Assembly (NCBI GenBank): GCA_038363925.1 | Contig: JAQQWL010000002.1 | Location: 1,798,001-1,862,000, forward strand | Source: Apiospora phragmitis | Taxonomy: Eukaryota; Ascomycota; Sordariomycetes; Amphisphaeriales; Apiosporaceae | Direction: 5' to 3' | Length of the DNA: 64,000 nt | In this document: positions 12,662-25,075 of the stretch, piece after piece | How the letters are laid out: every line of letters starts with the position of its first letter | Position numbering within the stretch: the stretch's first letter is position 1 | Notes under the pieces: generated by a model | Seen by the model: the letters and a program-made list of their open reading frames with translations, nothing else | Told to the model about the DNA's origin: nothing | Databases searched by the model: none | Program-made: the position numbers and the translations under genes

Positions 12662-15600
12662 CTATTTCTCCTCTCCTTATTACTTTATTTTTAAAATAAT
12701 TAGTTATTATAAGTACTCGTTATTCTTTCGTTATATTAAGATTTTTTATAAGTTTCCCTTTTTTTTTATTTTTATTATAATACATATTTATTATAATATT
12801 AAGTCGTATTAAAAAGTTTTTTATTAAAGTTTACGAGCGTTCTTTTTTTCGTTATTTTATTACTTTTAATAATTATTTAGCCGATATATTTTATTCGTAT
12901 TATTTTAAAAATAAAAAATTTAATTATCGTATTTCGGATCGTTTTTCGCGTTACGAAAAATATATAAATCGTAGTCGTCCTTATAATAATTTCTTAATAG
13001 CTTCGTTTTTAAAAAAGGTTTTAACGTAATAGTGTAAGTTAGATAAAAATAAAGAGGCTATAAGCGAGAAACTTTTATCGCTATATTTAGAATTAATTAA
13101 GCTTTAGTTTTAGTTTATTAAAGCGGCGGGTCGGTTATCGCGGATTCGGAAAATTCGTTAAAAAGTGAAAGAAAGGGGTACCGATTTATTTAATCGTAAT
13201 ATAAAGGAATTAAATAAGGAGGACGATATCCTCCCTATTTTAAAAAGCTACGAAAATTATTTAGTAGGGGACCTCTAGCTTATAGGCGTTCCTCTTAATA
13301 TAGACTAGGCTTCTTTAGGTCTGGCTAATTTCGGGGGTTTGGGTCCTTTGGTACCTCCCGTTGATCCTACTGTTCGAACTTTTAAAGCTCCTCCGCGGCG
13401 TTCGCTAGGTGTTTTTTAAGTTTTTAGGTATTATTTTTAAATAGGTAACCCTTTTATTAAACGAGGTATTAATATCTTCGTTTAGGTTTTTTTTTATTAA
13501 TAATTTTTTCGACTTTATATTCGTACTAATTTATTATAACCTCTAGTTATATATTAATCGGGGTATTTTTAAAGGTTAGTTAGAATAAAGAAATATAAAA
13601 TATAGGGTATATCTGTATTATTTTAAGTAGTAATAATTAATAGTTAGTTTTTAAAATAACTTTTACGATTTTAAATAGTTTTATTTTTTTAAAGTTTAAT
13701 TTATTACTTAATCGTTTCGTTTTCATATTTCGTTATAAGAAGTAAACTTTTTTTCCTTTTTTAAAAGTTAATCCTTTTAACTTTATTTAATTAGCGTATC
13801 CTTTTATTTATTATTAAAAGAAGGTAAGGTTTTATTATAATATAATTTAAAGTTTTTTTAATTTTTTAACTTATATAGTCGCGATTAATACTAGTTCTTC
13901 TTTTAAAGGTTTTTTAATAATTTCCGGGTTATACCCGTAATTCGTTCAGAATAGTGAGATACGCGTAGCTTCGTTATTTACGTTATTATAAACGAATTAA
14001 GTTATAAATAATAATTATACCTAATTATTTTATTTATAATTAATATAATAACGTAGGTATTATTTTAAGGTTTAATTTATCCGCTCGGTTTATTTATTCG
14101 TTTAAGGGTAATAAGCCGTAAATAGTTTATATTTAATTTTAAGTTATGCTATAAATAACTTTTAGAATTTAATAATAAACAGTTTATCTCTATTAGAAAT
14201 AATTATTTCGAGTAGCCCGTACTAGCTAATAATTATCCGGAAGAACGTGTACGCTAGGTTATTAATACCGCTAGATTTTTTATATAGTAAAAAGTAGGTA
14301 TACTTTGTAAATTTATTCGTAATTATTAAGATATTATCGTAATCGACCTTAGTTAGGGGTTTTTTTAATAAGGACAGCTTGATAAGGAAATTATGTATAA
14401 TAGTTTTTTATACTTTATTTAATAATAAGATCGGCTATAATTCTCCGTATAGTCGATATCTAGCGGCTTTAACCTTATTATAGAGGTTATATTTACCGAT
14501 CACTTTAGTTACGGTTAGTTTAAGGTTCTTATAATCGAATTATTTAGTAATCTTTTTTTAGGTTTTAAATATCCCTTAATACTTATATATAAAGTGCTTA
14601 TAAATTTCTTAAATAAAGTTTTCGCGATACTATTTAAGGATATAGATCTTATTTCGGTAAAAAGCGAGACCGTCGCGATCTTCGAAGTGATTTTTAAAAT
14701 AATTCGCGAGGTCGAGGTTTTAATTAAGTTATTAAAATTTAATAACTTAATTATTATTATATTAAACATAGTTCGTAACGTTTAATTATTTTAAAGGTAT
14801 AAGGTTGCCGTTTTAATTATAAGTAAGAATTATTCGTGTTTCGGGTAAAACCTCTTTTTAATGGTCTAGTTATCGGCTTAACGTGTTAACGCGACCGTTC
14901 TCGTTACCCTTCCGGTAGATAATGGTGAGGTTAAATTTTAAAAGGAATTTAAACTATCGTACTTATTATTTATTTAGTTCTTTAGTAATAATAAACGTTA
15001 TAAGGTTTTTATAATCGGTATAAATCTTAATTAACTCTATTATTCCGTTAAAATAATATCTCTATTCTTTATAAGCTTTAATAATAATTATTAGCTCTTT
15101 ATTATAAATTTAATAGTTAAGCTCTAATCCGTTAAGATTTTTCGAAAAGAATACGACCGGGTACAACTTTCCGTTATCGTTTTATTAATTAAGTTATCCT
15201 CTAATCGTATAATTTAATACGTTGGTTTTAATTTTAAAAGGTTTAAACGAGTTTATTATATAAAGTATTAATTCGTTAAAAATTTATTCCTTAATATTAT
15301 AAAAAGCTTTATCTTTTTTTTCCATTTATTCAAATAATTTGTCCTTTTTCGTCAAGTTTATTAAAAGTGTTGTTATCCTATTAAATCCGGGGATAAAAAT
15401 CCGGTAATAATTAACTAGTTTTAAAAAAGATTTAACTTTTATAGCGCTTATAGGCGTAGGCTATTTTTTAATTATTAAAATCTTTAAAGGTTTTATTTAG
15501 ATTTCGCTTAGGGATATTACGTATCTTACGAAGGTAATAAATTATTAGTAAAATTCGCTTTTTTTTAAATTAACTAGTAGGTTAATATTTTATAGCTTTT

Positions 15601-18600
15601 AAAATATTAACTTTATATGCTTTCGGTATTATTTATTATTCTCGGAGTAAATAAGGATATCGTTGAGGTATATTATAACGAATTTATTAAAATATTTTGG
15701 TAAAATATAATTAATTATAAATTAAAAGTTAATTAATATATTAATTAAATTAAACGGTATAACTTAATATTTAAAATAACCGTATTTAGTTTGGAACGTG
15801 GTTTTCTATTCCTTTTTTTAATTCGGATTAGGTTATATATATTAAAAAGGTCAAGTATTATAAAGATTTTAACGTGTAATAGTTTATTTTATAAATCGCC
15901 GATTAAAAATAAAGGGTATCGGTTTTTAATAATAATTTCGTTAAGCTTTTAATAATCGATATATATATACTATTTAAGTTTTTTATTTTTGCTTTTTTTT
16001 AGAACGAAAAGGATAAGGAAGCCTGTTAATAATATAAATAGTTAAATAACTCTTTTTTCGAAATTTTCCGTAATATACTCTTTTAAGGCTTGTTTATACT
16101 CCTAGTTAAGTTTATATATAAATATAAATAGGGGTTCTTTCTTATTTTTAAAAGGTATTTTATAATCTTACCGTATATAAAGCGGTAAGCCTATTTTTAA
16201 TTTTTTATTAAAGAATATTTCGAATTACCGGTACTCTTTTAATATAATCGTTATAACGTTCGGCTTAAGCTTTTTAATAATAATATATACTTTAAAAACT
16301 TTAAATTTATTAAAAGGTTATTTTTTAAACCGTTATTTATTAATTAAACCTCTTTTTAATATATTTTATTAAAGTTAGCCTATTTTTTAATTAATTTTAG
16401 AATTATTTACCCGTAATTAGGATATTTTTAAAATTATGTCGTATTTTGCGACGTTTATAATATTATACGTAATTCGTTTATAGCGTTCTCCGATATCGAT
16501 TAGAAGGTTCGCGACTTCTTTCCATACTTCTTTATTATTATACGTTATAAGTCCTTTATCGACGGTTTTAAGTTAATATGGGGCGTTTTTCTCCTATTAT
16601 TCGAATTTAAAGTAATTAATGATTCGTAATGAAATATAGTTTCTTTACGCTTTATTATCAAGTAACGCTTTAATATAGACTCTTTTTATACTTATTATAA
16701 ATATAATATACTTATGGATAGCTCGATTATCCGTTATTTAATATAAGGACCTATCTTAGTCCGCCTATTATCGTCCTTTTATAATAGGCGGCGTCTATTT
16801 CCCGAACGCTGCGTTTATAAGTTATTAACGATATCCTACGACCGATCTTCGTATTATCGCTATCGTTCCTTTCATTCTTTATAAGGTGCTTCCTAATACG
16901 TTAACGGAGGTATTTTTATACTCCTCTTTATATAAAATACTGCCCTTAATATTTAAGATTCGGGTTTTTCTAATAATTCGAAGGTTTATTAAATTCGTAA
17001 TAATTTATAAACGCTTTATAAGTTTTTTAATATAATAAAAGGGTTTTTTTATTAGGTATATATTTATACGTCTTAAAAATATTAAACGTTTTTTTTTTAA
17101 ACGTTTATAAGCTCGCGATTTTTCTTAAGCGTATTTAAAGTATTAGTTTTCGAAATACTCCCTTTAATTTCGTTTTTTTAAGTAATATTATTATAACTAC
17201 CGTAAATCTTTTTATATTAATAGGTACGCGCGCGTCGTCCGTTTAGGATTAACGTTTAGATTTTTCTGATAATATAATCTAGGTGTGATTACGTGATAGG
17301 TCGCTTACTAATTTTTTAGAAAAACTATTTATATTCGAACTTCTCCGCAAAGTATTCTGTATAAGCGTTATATATATACGAGATTTATAAGAGCGTAAAA
17401 TATCTTTTATAAATAAAAAAAATTCGTAAATCGTCCTTTACCGCGTAGTTATTATAAATTCCTTAATTAAAACCGGCCGTAATAAGTATTTAACGTAAGT
17501 ATTTTAAATCGGGGTAAGAAATATTAAGGATAGCTAATTATTTATTAGTCTTAAAGTTTTTAAATTTAGCGATCTCGTTTATTAATTCGTTTATTAATAT
17601 ACTTATTAAACGTTTATAGTTTATTAATTATTTTAACTAGCTTATAATATTATTTATCGAGTTATTATTTTCGTTATAAAGAAAAGGTTACTCCTTTTAT
17701 ATTATCGTAACGTTTCGGCTATAATCCCCCTCGCTTTTCAAGGCTTTAAAAAATTACCCGGTACCTTCTTTATTTATTAAATAAGAGGTATACCTATTAT
17801 TATAGCAAGCTATTTAAAATAAGCTATTATATTTAATAATAGCGTTATTATTTTTAATAATTATTATAAAAGTATTTTTTACTTTAATAATATTAACGTA
17901 TTATTTTTTTAGAACTCGTTAAAAATTCTTTTTTAATATTCGATATTTTTAAGCGTAATATTTTAATTTTTAATAATTATAATAAATATTATATAACTTT
18001 TTATTCTGTTTATTATATTTAATAATATTAAAGTTTATAAGCTTATTATAATAATTATACGCTATAATATTTTTAAACGGTATATAGTTATATTATCGTG
18101 GTCGTTTCGTATTAGCTTAGGTTTAATTAATTTACCGCTAAAGTCCGCCCTGCTTTTCGCGGCGTTATTCGTATATGCGAGTATCGATCTTGATGGTAAA
18201 CTCTATATACTAGAGAAAATTATCGGGGGCATCGAGCCGGCTAAATTCGTTTTTAACGTTATCCTTTAATTCTTAATAATATATTATAATTTTTATAGCT
18301 TCGGTATAATTTAATCGAGTTATAATACGCCGGAACTCGGCTGTATAAAAAGCGGTTAATCTTTTTTATTTAAAGGTTTTAAGTTCCCTTTCCGCCTGTC
18401 GCTTTTTATCGGGGTTTTAGAAAAATGATTTAAAAGCCTATTTAAAGCCGTCGTAACTTTCGAAAATACGTTATACCTTTATACGGTATAACTTAATTTA
18501 TTAATCGTTTTTTACAAGTTCGTTTAAATAAAGCTCGAACTAAGCGAATGCCTTATTTTTAAAAAACGAAGTAATATAAATAACTCGCTAGGTGAAGTTT

Positions 18601-19105
18601 TGGAACGTTTTTTTATAAAATTGTTAATAGACTTTAATTTAAATAAAAAAGCTTCGAAGGTTTCCGCTTATTCCGTTAAAAAGTGTTAGCGTATTAATCT
18701 TTATACCCTTTTTTTAATATAATAGGGGTTTAAATAATATTAATAGCTATATAAAAGAGACATACTTTTTCGTATAACTTATCGATATTATAAAGTGTTT
18801 ATTTTAAAATATTCTTAATTAAGAGCTCGTTACGCTCTTTTTTGAGCTTAACATAATAATATTAATAATTAACGCTCTTTTATTCGAGTTTTTTAATTCG
18901 CTTAACTAGCGCTTATCGTGTAGGCTCGTTATTATTTTCGTTACTATTAACGTTTATAACAAGGTCCCGTTAAGAGGTACTAAGGGTGGCAATAGGAGTC
19001 TTTCTTTATCGGACGGTGTTACTAAGGCTAGGTATAAATATAATTCTTATGGTGCTATTATTTAAAAGTTTAAGTAATAACTCGTAAAAATAAAAATAAT
19101 TAAAA

Positions 19106-19821
19106 TATAATAAACGTTATTTAAGTTTTAAAAGAAACCTAATAAAACGTATTAAAGTTTATATTAATAATATAAAAAAATATTTAAATATATAATAAAA
19201 GTCGCTTTTATTAATATAATAAGTAATAATTTATAAAAACGAAAATAATTAATATATATAAATTTAAAAGTATTTATAATAATTTTATTAAAACTATTTA
19301 TTTTATTAATAAATTAGAATTAATATTTAAATTAATTATTAAAATAAAAAATATTTATATAAAATATATAAGAGATATTTATTATTATATATCTAATCCT
19401 TTCTTTATTAATCCGAGTTAGGTCGTTAGGGGCGTCGTGATCCCGTCGCTCCGGGATTATTAGGAACGTCGTAATCCCGTCGCTCCTGGATCACTAAGAG
19501 CGTCGTAATCTTATAACTCCCTTATCTTATTTATACGTGCCTTTAGGGCCATACTTTGTTATCTGTCTTATCTTATTTATTTATTACTTATCTATCTATT
19601 CTCGTCTGTTCGCCGTGGTCCATCTTTAGTTAGCTAGTCGTGATATACTATTATCGTATTATTATTTATTAACGTTTTATAGTAATATAATAGGGCTATT
19701 ATTATTAATAAGGCGTTATTATAAACTAGCTTTTTATATAGGATTTTATAAGCGCCTCGGGTTATCCTAGCTCCGTGCCGAATAGTGGATCTTGGCCGCT
19801 TGTTTAAGTCAAGTCGTAATA
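19106..19821 (-). repeat. 5' LTR of retrotransposon B (716 bp)
   Basis: Same length as the LTR at 11946-12661. The opening reads TATAATAAACGTTATTTAAG where the partner reads TGTAACGAACGCTATCTAGG, so the differences are C-to-T and G-to-A transitions. RIP damage is heavy over 19106-19400 and light over 19400-19821. Confidence 0.92.
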
Positions 19822-19944
19822 GTAAGGCTCGGCTTAAAACGTTATTATATTCGATTATAAAAGCTTATTTTTAATTAAAAAAGTTCATAATTAATATTTT
19901 TTTTATTTTAATAAGTTTAATAATTATTATATTTATTTTATAAC

Positions 19945-20151
19945 TATTAAATAAGCTCTCGTACATACGGTAATTCCGGTTTTAATCGAGGTTTAATCGT
20001 TCTTATTCTATTATTTATATTTATTTTTAATACGAGCTACGAGGAGCATCGTATACTCCTCTTAATAAAACAGGAAAGGGGTTTATACGCGTAGGTACGT
20101 GGCACCTTTTTTAAAGTAATATAAAAAACCTTAGTTCTTATTATTTTAATA
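19945..20151 (-). repeat. Solo LTR (207 bp) of the short-LTR family
   Basis: Read on the minus strand, it matches the 206-207 bp LTRs of the element at 20572-23725 throughout. A perfect ATAAC target duplication flanks it (19940-19944 and 20152-20156). No internal sequence remains, so it arose by recombination between LTRs. It sits inside pogo copy 2. Confidence 0.9.
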
Positions 20152-20571
20152 ATAACCTAGCTATTTATTAATCTCGTTAATATTAAACTAAAACTCCGAA
20201 AAGATTAATTTTAAAATAAAATTATTAAACTGTTTAAAAAACTCCATAATTTTTTTTTTTAAAAGTTACGTTAAGCTTTAAAAAATCTATCCTTTTAAAA
20301 AAAGAATTAATAATAAATAAATAGCGAGTAATAAATATTTTAACTTAATACTTACCGAGTATTATATTAATTTCGTTAGTTTAAAAAATTTATTAAGCAA
20401 ATATTTAAAAAATAACGTACGCTAGTAAGCAGCTTAAATTATATTACATAAAGTATTAAATCACGATCTAAAACTCTTCCGCTATTATTAAAGTTTAAAA
20501 AGACTTATTTCGTTATTTTATAGTTTTATAGCCGTAAATCCGAGCCTTTAAAATTATTCTAAAAATATTAT

Positions 20572-23500
20572 TATTAGAATAGCAGGAACTAAGGTTTTCT
20601 ATCTTACTCTAAAAGGGGTGCCACGTACTTACGCGTACGAACCCCTTTTTTTTTTATTAAAAAGGGTATACGATATCTTTCGTAGCTCGTATTAAAAATA
20701 AATATAAATAATAAAATAAAAACGATTAAACCCTGATTAAAACCGGAATTATTATACGTACGAAAGCTTATTTAATATTAATTAATAGTTACTTGTAGCG
20801 ATTATAAATTAATAAAAATAAAGAGACGGTTTTACGCCTTTATCGACGTAAGGGCGACCGTGCTAAAAAGCCCCGAGAATTTCCGCCCGTTAGAAATTCG
20901 GAGGAAGAGCCGAACTAAATTAACCGTACGAGGGGGAACCCTTTTTTTTAAGTATATATTATAAGGAGGAGACTAGGTTCTAAATTATACGCGAAATTAG
21001 TTAAGCTATATATAATTTATAAAATAATAACTTTTATTAAAATAAAATTAATTATGGTTAACGAATCGGGATCGAGCCCGGATATATCGAATTTAAATAA
21101 ACCGATAACTTTAAACCTTAAACCGTTTATATATAAAGAAATATTTTAAAATACCGGAATTTTTTTAATAGTTTAAAAAAAAAACGTTAACTTTGTTTTT
21201 TAAAAACTCGAACTTTTAAACGTATTTTCTAAAAAAATAATACCCGAATTATTTACGACGTATTTTATATAATACTTTTTAAAATATTATATATTAAAAA
21301 TAAAAAGGACCTCTTTTAAAAAATTATTTATTATAAAATTTAATAAATAAATTAAATACTAATTTAATTAAATTAACCGTATATTTTAAAAAAAGCTCTT
21401 TAATTATTTTAAAAAATACGGAGTCGATATATTAATAAACGGATTTTTTAAAACTAAGCTTATAAGTTTAATACTATCGGCCAATCCTATATATTAATAA
21501 GACCGACCGGTAGAACCGACTTCGGAAACCCGAAAAAAAGATATTCTATACTCTTCCCGAGAATAAATAATTAAAAAACCGCCGCCTAAGTAAGAAACAC
21601 CCGGTCTCCGTACGGAGTAATCGTCCGCGACACTACAGGGTATTTTAAAACCGACGTTTAATCCCGGAGTTTTAAACACTTTAGGCCTGACGTCTAACCC
21701 TGGATTCCTAAGTACTTAAACGTCATAAAATATTATCCTTTTTCTTTCTCTAACTCCGATACCGCCGGACTAAACGGCACGATTATCTAGTCTAGCGTAT
21801 ATTACGAAATACGATATCTTTTTAAACCGAGCTATTTATAATAATAAAATCGATCAAAATAAGGTTATTACTTTTTCGAAGGTATAAAAGAAGGAAAAGA
21901 ACTATACCGGCAAGCCGTATAATATCTTTTACGATAAAGTACGGATATTTATTAAAACATGCTAACGGCTAGATATATTAAAAAATTAATACTATATAAT
22001 TTTTTTAAACATTCTTTTTCGGCCGTATAGAGGTATTCTATTTTAATTATATCGGACCCGAAAAGAGATAGAACGAGATATATTATTTAATAAATTCGTA
22101 TTTTAATATAATAATAAATTACGTATAATATTTTACGGATTAAATAATAATTTCTTTTATACGAATAAAAAATAAGAACGCCGAAAAATAATTTATCGAG
22201 GTTTTAGAAATCCTGCTAAATAAGCTTTAGTTTATATAATAAGCCTTTAAAAAGGGATTCGAAAAAAAGATCGCTTTTTATACCTCCGTCGTAAGAGCTT
22301 ATTAAAAAGTTCCGGAACTTTTATTAACCCTTATTTATTAAAAGCTAATATATAAAACGTTATTTTTAAACCTTCGCGTATCGTTAAATATAATAACGGA
22401 TTAAATATTATCGGAATAATATTTAACGGAGGAACTATATCGAAACCCGGCTAAAAATACGTACTTAATTAATAAACGGTTTATAAATAACCGTACGTAA
22501 GAAAACCGACTAATTTATAATAATAAATTACCGTATAATAACCGATTATTAGGATAAGAAGGTAGCTAGCGACCCGTTAATACCTTTTAATTAAGGCTAT
22601 TATACGGGAACCGGCAGTTCGAACAAGGAACCTGCCGAATCTGCTATAAGCAAGACTATTAATCGATAAACTACTTAGCCGAAAAGCGAACCCGTATAAT
22701 AATCTAATACTTCCAAATATATAATAACGTGGGACAGAATTTCCTTACCTAGGAAAAATACGGGGATTTCGTCCGAGACTAGGAAAGGAAAAAGGAGGAG
22801 CTAAAAGACGACGAAGAGGAGTACGACTATCTCGATCTAGAAAACGCACGATAAAATATTACTTACCTAATAGACGCCGCGTTTTATTACCGGCTTATTC
22901 GCGAGGATATTTATTCAATAAATATTTAATTAAACTAAGAATAACGAACGAAAAAAGATTAATAATCGATATTATATCGCTTCGAAAATCGTACGAAAAA
23001 AGGGAAATCTCGGAAATCTGTTAGGTCGACGGCCGAAATAACCCTATAAACGCCTTTACTAAGAAATCCCTAAATAAAGCCTTCAAATAAATAGTTTTAA
23101 CGCACAGCTTTATTATATATATAAAAGCGTATATCGAGCGGCTGGATTTATACGGCGAATAAAAAAAAGATATAATTTTTAATAAACTATAACGTAATTC
23201 GGTATATAAAAACGTGTATTTATTATTATTATTATTTTTAAATAGTTTTTTTTAATTTATAACGAGAAAGAAAACACGTTAATATACGATAATTTTTCTT
23301 TAATACCGTTATTATTATTAAATAATTAGAATAATTAATTAAAAAAACTTGCTATTTAATAAAAATAATATTAAAAAAGTATAGTATTACTTATATAGCT
23401 TAAATAAGTACCGAATACCGGATTAATATAACCTATTTATATAAAACCCTTACGACGAGAAGACTCGTCCTAATAAAGGGAGCTAGTTAAATTTATTATT

Positions 23501-23725
23501 AAAATAAAAAATTACTAATATTAAAATAGTAAAAACTAAGGTTTTTTATATTACTTTAAAAAAAGTATTACATACTTACGCGTATAAACCCCTTTCTTAT
23601 TTTATTAAAAAGGGTATACGATACCCCTCGTAACTCGTATTAAAAATAGATATAAATAATAGAATAAGAACGATTAAACCCCGATTAAAACCGGAACTAT
23701 TGTATGTACGAGAGCCTATTTAATA
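20572..23725 (+). mobile_element. Short-LTR retrotransposon, 3154 bp, degraded or non-autonomous
   Basis: Direct repeats at 20572-20777 and 23519-23725 are its LTRs (starting TATTAGAATAGCAGG, ending TTTAATA, RIPed TG...CA). The flanking ATTAT at 20567-20571 and 23726-23730 is its 5-bp target duplication. The 2.7-kb core has an ORF-like start at 21054 on the plus strand (MVNESGSSPDISNLNKP), possibly gag, soon broken by stops. I find no reverse transcriptase or integrase motif. At 3.2 kb it is too short for a complete element, so it is either internally deleted or non-autonomous. Confidence 0.85.
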
Positions 23726-23979
23726 ATTATACTTTTCGACGGCTTATTTTATTAATAAGCTATTTATAACATTTTAAATCGCGCGTTATAATATTAACTC
23801 GTTAAGTTTATAGCCTATTAAAAAAAAGAAAAGAAAAAGAAAAAGATAGTATTATTTAATTAATTATAAATTAAAAGCTAACTAGTTTATATACTGATTT
23901 ATATATAGTATTATCGAGGGCTATTTAAATTTAGGGGTCGCCATTACATGAGGTGACCGTAGCACCGTTAGCTGGCTTA

Positions 23980-24172
23980 CTTTAAGCTTTATATCGCGCA
24001 TAGTAACTTATACGCGCTTTTAAATATTAAATAAAAATGTTATTATAAAGAGTAGAAATAAATAAAAAGAATAAGGGTAATAATTACTTTAAAAAATAAA
24101 AGGTGATAATTAAATTAAAGAGTCTTCTAGTTAAGATGCACGGTAAAAAGACGCGTTCGTGGGGTAAAACGC
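23980..24172. other. Boundary between RIPed and normal DNA
   Basis: AT-rich sequence without G/C-rich codons runs to about 24,120, then composition changes within a few tens of bases to that of ordinary fungal DNA. The break lies close to the outer end of pogo copy 2 (23977), as expected when RIP spreads only a short way from a repeat. Confidence 0.7.
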
Positions 24173-24222
24173 GGTGGCCCGTAACGGGGTGGCCCGTAAC
24201 GAGGTGGCCCGTGAAGGGGTGC
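24173..24222 (+). repeat. 15-bp tandem repeat, 3.3 copies
   Basis: Three successive units read GGTGGCCCGTAACGG, GGTGGCCCGTAACGA and GGTGGCCCGTGAAGG, followed by a partial unit. It sits directly at the edge between the AT-rich block and the gene-rich DNA. Confidence 0.85.
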
Positions 24223-24231
24223 TTTAGCTTA

Positions 24232-24537
24232 TCATGCAGCCACAGGAGTTGTGTGATACGATATCCAGGAAACATTGGTCCTAGCCCTGCGCCATACCAG
24301 CAGTATTTCGGACATAATGCCGCTTCTTAAGATGTGAAACGCCACGACATAGCCTATCGGTGGAATTGAGAAGAATGGCCATAGATTCGGCCTCCGTTCT
24401 ATTTTTGCATCATCCTTTCCACGCGACGCCATCTCATACTTATGATCCTTGTGTATTGCGTCTACCTCCATGTCAGCCACGCTGACAACCTCTTGGTCTG
24501 TGTAGATATGATAGTTACATACACTCATGATTATCAC
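24232..24537 (-). CDS. Possible small membrane-protein ORF, doubtful
   Basis: A 101-codon open frame on the minus strand has a charged first half (residues about 25-50) and a hydrophobic second half (LWPFFSIPPIGYVVAFHIL, about 52-70). I do not recognise a family. It begins just inside the gene-rich side of the RIP boundary and could be the 3' remnant of a gene, or chance. No intron signals or promoter were identified. Confidence 0.2.
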   Translation of the reverse strand: MIIMSVCNYHIYTDQEVVSVADMEVDAIHKDHKYEMASRGKDDAKIERRPNLWPFFSIPPIGYVVAFHILRSGIMSEILLVWRRARTNVSWISYHTTPVAA

Positions 24538-25075
24538 CGTCAGCCGTGGCGAGTCACACAGAAAAACGAACCCTTGTTATTTTTGGGGGTATCGCAGCGC
24601 ACACAGCCTGACGAGCAAAAGGGTCCAGGGTCAAGTGCGCTCATGTAAACTTATGACCTTCCCGTCTTCCTGATTCCAGGACTTTCCGCGAAACCTCCCC
24701 TTTCTTCTTCTTTCTTTCCCATACAGATTTCGTTTGTGTGACGCCTAAGATTCTTCTTCGCTGAACCCTTCCCTTCACCCCACATGAACGCCGAGTTTCT
24801 CATTGCCTTACTTGCTTGCTTTCTACATCCTGTTTATTCCAGGCTCGTTCTATTCTGTCACTGGCATCCGCTTGCCACGTGAGCTTATATCTACAGAGTC
24901 AAGATGACGTCGGACATGGCAGCCTCCGATATGTCCGCGACAGCAAGAATGACGAACTTTATAGGATTTTACTTGCCCACAAGTGGTAGTCTTACCAGTT
25001 GGTCACTCCTATGTTTCTTTTTCGCCATAGCCCTGTTTCTCAGCCTAGTTTGCACCGTGAGATATGACGATTTAA

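Larger units (their letters stand above)
11946..19821 (-). mobile_element. Complete Gypsy-type LTR retrotransposon B (7876 bp)
   Basis: Two 716-bp LTRs bound the element, and a perfect 5-bp target duplication GTAAG flanks it (11941-11945 and 19822-19826). Coding sequence is on the minus strand and RIP-degraded. A reverse-transcriptase box reading YLNDILIYSENN lies near 15640-15690, and integrase-like sequence lies between it and the left LTR. It is the same family as element A but in opposite orientation. It inserted into pogo copy 2. No frame is open enough to be functional. Confidence 0.93.
10810..23977 (-). mobile_element. pogo/Fot-like transposon family 1, second copy, split by three nested insertions
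   Basis: This is an inverted copy of the element at 6248-8165. The left end is at 10810 after TA (10808-10809) and the right end at 23977 before TA (23978-23979). Pogo sequence is found at 10810-11945, 19827-19944, 20157-20571 and 23731-23977. Removing the three insertions and one copy of each 5-bp duplication leaves 1916 bp, against 1918 bp in the intact-length copy. The transposase (minus strand) is full of stops. It was evidently resident before all three LTR elements landed in it. Confidence 0.92.

Noticed and set aside
19945..20777. A DNA transposon with about 200-bp terminal inverted repeats
   Set aside because: The inverted pair is a solo LTR and the left LTR of a neighbouring element; each has its own 5-bp target duplication, and a matching direct repeat exists at 23519-23725.
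21494..21679. Minus-strand 61-codon frame within the short-LTR element
   Set aside because: No domain, and it lies in repeat DNA damaged by RIP.
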